Source: a bacterium
Lineage (GTDB): Bacteria > Cyanobacteriota > Vampirovibrionia > Obscuribacterales > Obscuribacteraceae
Direction: 5' to 3'
Assembly (NCBI GenBank): GCA_030431355.1
Contig: JAUIJG010000152.1
Coordinates: 1 to 11,716, forward strand
DNA: 11,716 nt
The notes beneath the pieces are model-generated. The model was not told the origin of the DNA and did no database searches. It saw only the letters and a list, made by a program, of their open reading frames with translations. Position numbers and translations under genes: made by a program. Positions 7,089-11,716 of the stretch are shown piece by piece; the first letter of the stretch is position 1; each line of letters begins with the position of its first letter.

Positions 7089-7093
7089 CCTCT
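7089..7093 (-). promoter_or_regulatory. Ribosome binding site of mqnE
   Basis: AGAGG on the minus strand lies seven bases upstream of the ATG (7081-7079), which confirms the chosen start. Confidence 0.6.
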
Positions 7094-7099
7094 GACTCT

Positions 7100-7113
7100 T
7101 ATCCTGAAGGATA
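7100..7113. repeat. 14-bp inverted repeat in the mqnE leader
   Basis: TATCCT and AGGATA flank a two-base centre (GA), about 20-30 bases upstream of the mqnE start and just beyond its ribosome binding site. The position would suit an operator or a translation-controlling hairpin, although a two-base loop is too tight for a stable RNA hairpin unless the stem frays. No clear promoter was found in the 131 bases between mqnE and the DUF1189 gene. Confidence 0.25.
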
Positions 7114-7212
7114 TGCTTGAAAATAAATCCTAGCATGGCCTCTTTGTTCGGGACTTTGACTATGAGTTTTTATTGAGATTTTGTCATTCTTCAGAAAGAG
7201 TCAAAAAAACTT

Positions 7213-8028
7213 CTATCGGTTCTTGGCGCTGACTTCTGCGCTGTCGACCAACTCCGGTCGATTTAACTTGATCGAGGTGGACCGAATCCCGAATATGACA
7301 TAGCCGATTGCCAAGAAGACAGAAACCATGGTCCACAAGGGCAAAAACACCCCTGTGATTCTCTGGAGGAACTCCAGGGTCAATACAGGCAAAAGGGCGA
7401 TAGCCGCCACTCGACCGGCCTGGGAAAATGAGAGCGGACGGCGCAAAACCCCTGACATCGCGAAGCCCACCAGTCCATACAAGAACACTTGTAAAGTGAC
7501 GAAGAACAGGGTAGCGAGATAAAAAACAGAAAAGACGATAATCCCTGACCAATCTTTAGCCTCTTCAAGGCTTTTTAGCATATCTGCCGTTATTAGCGGT
7601 TTCTTCCAACTTCCTTTCAGCTCGAATTCGCTCTTTTGCCCATGGTAGTGAAGTAATTGTTTATCCCCAATATAGAAAATGCCGTCCAGGTCCAGGGGCG
7701 GCTCCTGGGCATCAGCTCTGATATCGAAGATCAGAAGAGTCTTACCTGTTCGAGGATCCTTTACCTCATGGGGAGAAGAAACGTTCATGCTGAGCCGGTC
7801 TTCAGTCAATATCAACTCAGGCACTTGCCTTAAAACCGGCAAGAGAAAGCCATCGGTAAAATTCACCACCTCTACCTGGAGTCGAATAGACAGCATCAGC
7901 CAGAAACAGGCTAGAACAACCATCAAGTACTTGAGCCCCAGTCCATGCCAACTTTTAACCACGTCGTGGTAAAAGTCCCGGCAAAACCAGGATAGATAGA
8001 TGCCTTTCCAGAGCTGGTTATTACTCAC
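7213..8028 (-). CDS. DUF1189 family membrane protein
   Basis: This is an integral membrane protein of unknown function. It resembles the DUF1189 family in its opening (SWFCRDFYHDVVKSWHG, followed at once by a membrane segment), its central extracytoplasmic region of about 110 residues, and its C-terminal cluster of membrane segments. Numbered from the GTG at 8028, the helices lie at about 32-51, 161-194, 205-221 and 226-247. The frame extends upstream to another GTG at 8046, giving 277 residues. I prefer 8028 because a candidate promoter at 8049-8077 would start the RNA inside the upstream codons, and a purine-rich stretch (GGGATGGGAA) precedes it. It follows rimJ by about 60-80 bases on the same strand. 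Family assignment is by recalled pattern; the role is unknown. Confidence 0.8.
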   Translation of the reverse strand: MSNNQLWKGIYLSWFCRDFYHDVVKSWHGLGLKYLMVVLACFWLMLSIRLQVEVVNFTDGFLLPVLRQVPELILTEDRLSMNVSSPHEVKDPRTGKTLLIFDIRADAQEPPLDLDGIFYIGDKQLLHYHGQKSEFELKGSWKKPLITADMLKSLEEAKDWSGIIVFSVFYLATLFFVTLQVFLYGLVGFAMSGVLRRPLSFSQAGRVAAIALLPVLTLEFLQRITGVFLPLWTMVSVFLAIGYVIFGIRSTSIKLNRPELVDSAEVSAKNR

Positions 8029-8048
8029 TTCCCATCCCAAATTCACAA

Positions 8049-8077
8049 ATTAAAAATGTCACAGCACCATTAGACAA
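8049..8077 (-). promoter_or_regulatory. Candidate promoter for the DUF1189 gene
   Basis: On the minus strand TTGTCT (8077-8072) and TTTAAT (8054-8049) are separated by exactly 17 bases. Transcription would begin near 8042, just upstream of the GTG at 8028. This would let the DUF1189 gene be expressed independently of rimJ. The match is moderate (four and five of six positions). Confidence 0.35.
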
Positions 8078-8105
8078 ACATATTCTACTGCTTCCCGAGC
8101 CGATT

Positions 8106-8699
8106 TTAAAAATAATAGTCGGCCTGCCAACCATGGTTGGTTCTGGCGGTAAGAATATGATCCTGCCATTCTCCATTCAAAAACAAATAGTCGCGGGCAT
8201 AACCTTCCACATCGAAGCCCAGGCGCCGAAGAACTTTTCCCGACTTTTCGTTTGTCGGAATGTAATTGGCCATAACCCGGTGTATGTTGAGGGATTCGAA
8301 CATATAAGAGATAGCGGTCTCCAGGGCTTCTGTCATATATCCTCTCCCCTGGTAATCCTCGTCGAGACCGTAACCGAGGACACAGTACTGAGCCGCGCGC
8401 CTGACGATGCCGCTGAAATTGGCTGTTCCCACCACTCTTTCTGGGTTAGACTTCTCAAAAATAAAAAAGCGTACCGCTCTATCATCTTGAAATTCTTCGA
8501 TATTTCTAGCCAGCTGATCCCGCCAAAACTCTTCCGTGAAAAAATCCGGAGGATATTCCGGATAGTATGGTCGCAAGTAATCCTTGTTTTTGCTGTGATA
8601 GTGAACCGGCAAAGACGCCTCGCTGGGATCGAGCATTCTTAGCAGAAGACGGTCGCTATTAAGTATTGGAAGGGCGAGAGCGCCTTTTTCTGAGACCAT
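8106..8699 (-). CDS. rimJ: RimJ-type ribosomal protein S5 alanine N-acetyltransferase
   Basis: This GNAT-fold enzyme would transfer an acetyl group from acetyl-CoA to a protein N-terminus; in E. coli RimJ acts on ribosomal protein S5. The 197-residue protein matches the recalled E. coli RimJ closely in its second half: GTANFSGIVR (91-100), LGYGLDEDYQGRGYM (108-122, with the acetyl-CoA binding QGRGYM), NIHRVMANYIPTNEKSG (138-154) and EGYARDYL (165-172). The N-terminal DRLLLRML (16-23) is the usual family opening. The ATG at 8699 has AAGG about eight bases upstream. The stop of the upstream membrane-SRPBCC gene lies only 15 bases away, so the two are probably co-transcribed. Substrate S5 is inferred; other RimL-like targets are possible. 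Confidence 0.87.
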   Translation of the reverse strand: MVSEKGALALPILNSDRLLLRMLDPSEASLPVHYHSKNKDYLRPYYPEYPPDFFTEEFWRDQLARNIEEFQDDRAVRFFIFEKSNPERVVGTANFSGIVRRAAQYCVLGYGLDEDYQGRGYMTEALETAISYMFESLNIHRVMANYIPTNEKSGKVLRRLGFDVEGYARDYLFLNGEWQDHILTARTNHGWQADYYF

Positions 8700-8714
8700 A
8701 TGAAAGACCTTATA

Positions 8715-10202
8715 TCAAGACCCGGGAGAACTACCGATTACTCTAACATCATTCTGGGAGAGATCCCTTACATGATTGAGCACCCGTCTATGAATTGCGT
8801 GAATTATTTGATCGGACCACAGCCGCCAATATGGTGCCGGTCCCATGTTATTTTGATACCAGGTAGTCCCCGACAACCGCGTGCCTCCTGATGCGGTTGG
8901 TGCCAGTTTGAATTGACCTTTTCGAGACATCAAATAACCGTCCATATGAGGAGGATGGATGTCTTTGTATGGCGAAAATTCCTTCATCGGCAATGCTTGC
9001 TCTTGGACGGAAAAGGCGAGAAGTTCAGGCTCTCTCCAGACCGTAATCGGCTCCACGAACTTACCGGTGGAGAATATACAGTGCCTCACGGCACCTTTGC
9101 CTTCTCCAAATATTTTGGCTTCTATAGGATAGGCTACTCCTGCCTTGAAAATCAGCTCATCCGGTGGATTGAGCCGGGTAAATGCCACCACATGTTTCCA
9201 CACTACTGATGGTGGCGCGTCGACCTCCACACTGGTGGTTACGGAATAGAGAGGAGAACGAGGTTCCAGACCCACTTCCAGACAAGTCAGAGCGAGGACC
9301 AACACCAACAAACCGCCTACTATCTTAGGAAGCTCGCGTAGCCCATGGTGTCTCTTCTGAATAAAATAGGCAAGCATGCCGCCACCGGTGGCGATAACAA
9401 GAGCCAGTGGGGATGCCATAAGCAGACAGACAATCCCCTCAAAAGCAAAAACCAATAGTCCTACATAAATAGCCGCCATACTGGCCAGTGAAACGGCAAT
9501 GCAATCTCGCAAACTTCGCCTGACTTTGCCGGCATAAATCAACGGTGCGGCGATGGATATAACAAAAGGCAGGGCGACAAAAAGACCATAACCGTATGAG
9601 CCGAGCACCAAAATGGATAGATATACCAAACCAAGAGTTGGTACTATGGGTAATGCGGCAGCCACCAGAAAGTCCTTGAGAGCGCTCCCATCGTTTGAAC
9701 TCCACTTCTCTCCTGGACCCAGAGCCACCAGCGCACTCTCATCCTTAAAAGACGAAATAGAAGTGAGATTTTCACTCTCTGACTTCTCTATCGTTTTCAC
9801 CTCCGGCTCATGCTCCACAGAAGGAACCCAACTCAAGATCTTGAAGAAAACCAAATTCAGTACCGGCACATAGAAAAAAAGCAAAAGCCAGGGTGCTAAT
9901 TGAGCAGCCCTCAACCTGCGAATAGTCAAGACCGAGCCAGTCCATACGAAAGGCAACGACAGAGCAAGCATGGTTAGATAGAACTCGATTGTGAATCCAT
10001 CAGGGTTGGTGGCGGTGGCATAGCCCGGGGCAAAATACTCAAGAATGGTCCAGGACTTATGGAAGAATGTTTGACTGACAAAAGAGTCCAGGAAGTACTT
10101 TACTGTAGCCAGCGAAACTCCCCAGAGAACAAATTGAGTCCGTCCGACTGTTCCATCCCAGCGCCAGAGATCAGATATCTGAATTTTAGCCGGTAGATTC
10201 AA
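8715..10202 (-). CDS. Membrane protein with DUF805-like N-terminus and C-terminal SRPBCC (START-like) domain
   Basis: The 495-residue protein has three parts. Residues 1-125 resemble a DUF805-type module: WRWDGTVGRTQFVLWG, then RRLR (95-98), with helices at about 24-42, 73-94 and 103-122. After a charged loop (about 126-172) come further membrane segments at about 176-198, 204-224, 235-255, 258-280 and 294-311. The last part (about 320-480) is a soluble SRPBCC/polyketide-cyclase fold: VEVDAPPSVVWKHVV (325-339), RHCIFSTGKFVEPI (373-386) and TRLSGTTWY (441-449). Such domains form a hydrophobic ligand cavity. I recall proteins with the same WRWDGTV opening and SRPBCC ending, so this is a recurrent but uncharacterised architecture. 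Which side of the membrane the domain faces cannot be settled here. The start is TTG with no strong ribosome binding site and no later good start. It is probably the first gene of an operon with rimJ. Confidence 0.82.
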   Translation of the reverse strand: MNLPAKIQISDLWRWDGTVGRTQFVLWGVSLATVKYFLDSFVSQTFFHKSWTILEYFAPGYATATNPDGFTIEFYLTMLALSLPFVWTGSVLTIRRLRAAQLAPWLLLFFYVPVLNLVFFKILSWVPSVEHEPEVKTIEKSESENLTSISSFKDESALVALGPGEKWSSNDGSALKDFLVAAALPIVPTLGLVYLSILVLGSYGYGLFVALPFVISIAAPLIYAGKVRRSLRDCIAVSLASMAAIYVGLLVFAFEGIVCLLMASPLALVIATGGGMLAYFIQKRHHGLRELPKIVGGLLVLVLALTCLEVGLEPRSPLYSVTTSVEVDAPPSVVWKHVVAFTRLNPPDELIFKAGVAYPIEAKIFGEGKGAVRHCIFSTGKFVEPITVWREPELLAFSVQEQALPMKEFSPYKDIHPPHMDGYLMSRKGQFKLAPTASGGTRLSGTTWYQNNMGPAPYWRLWSDQIIHAIHRRVLNHVRDLSQNDVRVIGSSPGS

Positions 10203-10275
10203 AGTCCGCTTTGTCTCATCCCAAGAGAATCTTTCATCGTGAACACAAGCACAATTCTACATTAGTTCGGAATGC

Positions 10276-10287
10276 ATCAAATTTGAT
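10276..10287. repeat. 12-bp perfect palindrome ATCAAATTTGAT upstream of the SRPBCC membrane protein gene
   Basis: This perfect palindrome lies about 75-85 bases upstream of the TTG start, within the 121-base gap before the gene. On the minus strand it overlaps TTGATG, which is followed 15 bases later by TAGAAT, a possible but short-spaced promoter. It could be a repressor site. Chance palindromes of this length are expected in such a window. Confidence 0.25.
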
Positions 10288-10323
10288 ACCGCTTATCTGC
10301 AGAGCTCAGGTGATCGAGATTCC

Positions 10324-11100
10324 TTAAGATCCGGAATCGACCCAGAACTTCTCATTCCGTCTCGCCTCTGCCAGGCGGGCTTCAAGTCCGGCTAAAATCT
10401 CTACAGTGGGATTCTTTTGAGTTTCAGTTGATTGGGCATTTGAAGACTCCGGAGCGAAGTCCATCTTCTGGGACTCACTCAAAATTTGATTGGTCATCTG
10501 ACCGACTTCACTATTTAGATCAAGATCCTCTGCTTCCGGGGCATCACAAGAATCATGAAACATCGGAATGCCGGGTAGGGAGTATTCTTCTTCCAGCTCT
10601 TCCAGGGGATCGATCTGGTAGTGGACACCGCTTAAGGTAAACTTGTCTTCATCATCAAAGAGGTCTTCTTCCGGCTTACTGAAGGCCAGGAAAGTGTCTT
10701 CCATCTCCGGGAAACTGTCTAGCTCTATGGGATCCGCTTCCAGCTCACTCCTTCTCATCTCATCAATACGCTTATGCAACTCAACTGTATTGAAGGAGCC
10801 GGAATCGGTGATGTCTTCATTACGGAACCACTTGCCGATGGCCTGGCTGTCGCGACTGCGAACAGAGATTACGTTATCCTTTCCGGAGACCATACCCTGT
10901 CCTTCACCGTTTATTCTCTCGCGCACTCTTGCCAGATCGAGGTTGCTGGTGGAGGTAGACCTGCCGTTCTTGAATCTTAGCTGAGCCAATCTCGCCCTCG
11001 CCCTATCAAGTTCATTCCAATCCGTGCCTTCATCTTTAGCCAGATTGCCATCTACTTTTGCGGTAAATCTCTTCCATACATATTTGAACTTATCGAACAC
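10324..11100 (-). CDS. Acidic hypothetical protein
   Basis: I do not recognise this protein. From the GTG at 11100 it has 258 residues. It opens with a basic stretch (FDKFKYVWKRFTAKVDG), then a probable helix rich in Arg/Ala/Leu (LDRARARLAQLRF). A long acidic middle follows, with many Asp/Glu clusters (for example EEDLFDDEDKF and DPLEELEEEY), and a short C-terminal helix (LAGLEARLAEARRNEKF). There is no signal peptide, membrane segment or catalytic motif, so it is probably cytoplasmic and partly disordered. The frame extends to a TTG at 11139, but the GTG has AAGGGGG eight bases upstream, so I prefer it. It stands apart from both neighbours by about 100 bases. The long open frame with normal codon use argues that it is real. 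Confidence 0.72.
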   Translation of the reverse strand: MFDKFKYVWKRFTAKVDGNLAKDEGTDWNELDRARARLAQLRFKNGRSTSTSNLDLARVRERINGEGQGMVSGKDNVISVRSRDSQAIGKWFRNEDITDSGSFNTVELHKRIDEMRRSELEADPIELDSFPEMEDTFLAFSKPEEDLFDDEDKFTLSGVHYQIDPLEELEEEYSLPGIPMFHDSCDAPEAEDLDLNSEVGQMTNQILSESQKMDFAPESSNAQSTETQKNPTVEILAGLEARLAEARRNEKFWVDSGS

Positions 11101-11108
11101 GCCAGTTG

Positions 11109-11115
11109 CCCCCTT
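11109..11115 (-). promoter_or_regulatory. Ribosome binding site favouring the GTG start of the acidic protein
   Basis: AAGGGGG on the minus strand ends eight bases upstream of GTG (11100-11098). The longer alternative start, TTG at 11139, has no such sequence in front of it. Confidence 0.5.
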
Positions 11116-11161
11116 GATAGAGTCGCATTTACTTTTCAAAAATAGAAATTCGAACGGCTTT

Positions 11162-11187
11162 CTATTGACAAGACTTTATATCAATAG
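11162..11187. promoter_or_regulatory. Inverted repeat around a -10-like box upstream of the acidic protein gene
   Basis: CTATTGA (11162-11168) and TCAATAG (11181-11187) are exact reverse complements separated by 12 bases. The spacer contains TATAAA on the minus strand (11180-11175), about 75 bases upstream of the GTG start. A small GC hairpin (CCCCA/TGGGG, about 11189-11205) lies next to it. The layout would fit an operator over a promoter, but no matching -35 was found. Confidence 0.3.
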
Positions 11188-11236
11188 CCCCCAATTGAAA
11201 TGGGGAAAATACGAAAGATATTGCCTGATATATCTA

Positions 11237-11716
11237 TCAAACAAAGCCCAATCTTTTGTTTCGCTCTTTCGGGCTTAAACTGACTCGACCAGCCCCGAGA
11301 CCGACAAGATGTCTGGTCATCAACTCAAAGAACCTGTCCCTATCAGGACCTTTTATTACAGCAAGATGATGGGCTTCTGCAAGAGAGACCGGATAGCCCC
11401 GCCCTTTCTCCACCTGGGAGCGAACACAAGCCAGGGCCAACCGCATAAGATCGCTGTCTTCAGTAAGCCAGAAGGGCATCTCTAGGCGGGCTACTTCGCT
11501 TTTAAAATTGCCGTAGAGAAAACAAGTCTGACAATCCCTGTCCACAAGCGAAGCGGTCTTGGTATTGGACAGGAACACAGAAGAAGCCTGGAATTCCTTT
11601 AATCGGCTGCCGAACAAGGTTCTATCCGTAAGCGGCCAGAGAGTAGAACAGGGGAAGTTCTCCTCATTCAAATGACCGCAATGCTGATTACAGTCACTGA
11701 TCTCATAGGGACATAT
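11237..11716 (-). CDS. Cysteine-containing hypothetical protein, 5' end beyond window
   Basis: The frame is open from the right window edge to a TGA at 11237-11239, giving 159 visible residues. A TTG at 11671 is the first possible start inside the window, but it has no ribosome binding site. The codons upstream of it remain open and encode a CPYEISDCNQHCGH segment, so the gene most likely begins beyond the window. Cysteines are clustered: three in that segment, then Cys in NFPCSTLW, and a CQTCF pair about 30 residues later. This could be a metal or Fe-S site, but I cannot name a family. The C-terminal half is helical in character without cysteine pairs. Function unknown. Confidence 0.65.
   Translation of the reverse strand: MCPYEISDCNQHCGHLNEENFPCSTLWPLTDRTLFGSRLKEFQASSVFLSNTKTASLVDRDCQTCFLYGNFKSEVARLEMPFWLTEDSDLMRLALACVRSQVEKGRGYPVSLAEAHHLAVIKGPDRDRFFELMTRHLVGLGAGRVSLSPKERNKRLGFV

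Noticed and set aside
6167..7120. 317-residue plus-strand open frame opposite mqnE
   Set aside because: It lies antisense to a gene with clear radical SAM motifs and has no recognisable domain; it is a shadow frame.
8133..8642. 169-residue plus-strand open frame opposite rimJ
   Set aside because: It is antisense to a well-matched RimJ and shows no domain of its own.
11244..11276. AAGCCC/GGGCTT inverted repeat near the end of the right-hand gene
   Set aside because: It is a 6-bp stem with a 21-base loop, wholly inside coding sequence and common by chance.

Overview
The window looks like a bacterial chromosomal segment of roughly balanced base composition, with tightly packed genes and no mobile element, tRNA, rRNA or CRISPR array that I can see. 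Eight protein genes are supported, seven on the minus strand and one on the plus strand. Two of them run off the window edges. The host cannot be identified with certainty. A futalosine-route menaquinone enzyme, a eukaryotic-like kinase with a huge Pro/Met-rich tail, and a secreted TPR-PDZ protein with paired RLEK/FG motifs are together reminiscent of the non-photosynthetic relatives of Cyanobacteria (Vampirovibrionia/Melainabacteria, Obscuribacter-like). Planctomycetes or Acidobacteria remain possible. This is an inference from recalled sequence style, not a search.

Layout from left to right. Positions 1-2711 (minus) hold a Hanks-type Ser/Thr kinase whose tail of more than 600 residues continues past the left edge. 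A gene-free leader of about 370 bases separates it from dprA (3086-4246, minus), the DNA-uptake recombination mediator. dprA is divergent from an exported TPR-PDZ protein (4399-5847, plus) across a short promoter region. That gene converges on mqnE (5888-7081, minus), which makes aminofutalosine for menaquinone. An envelope/modification cluster follows on the minus strand: a membrane-anchored SRPBCC protein (8715-10202), rimJ 15 bases downstream of it (8106-8699), and a DUF1189 membrane protein (about 7213-8028). The last of these may also have its own promoter. Further right lie an unrecognised acidic protein (10324-about 11100) and the 3' part of an unrecognised cysteine-containing protein (11237-11716).

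The genes do not form an obvious single pathway. The SRPBCC gene and rimJ are very probably co-transcribed, and the DUF1189 gene possibly with them. The kinase and the TPR-PDZ protein share a Pro/Gly/Gln/Met-rich low-complexity style, which may reflect similar scaffolding use, but nothing in the sequence proves a link. No clearly new multi-gene system is demonstrable here. The most unusual items are the kinase tail, the DUF805-like/SRPBCC membrane fusion, the two orphan proteins at the right end, and a 9-bp stem-loop spanning the stop codon of the TPR-PDZ gene.
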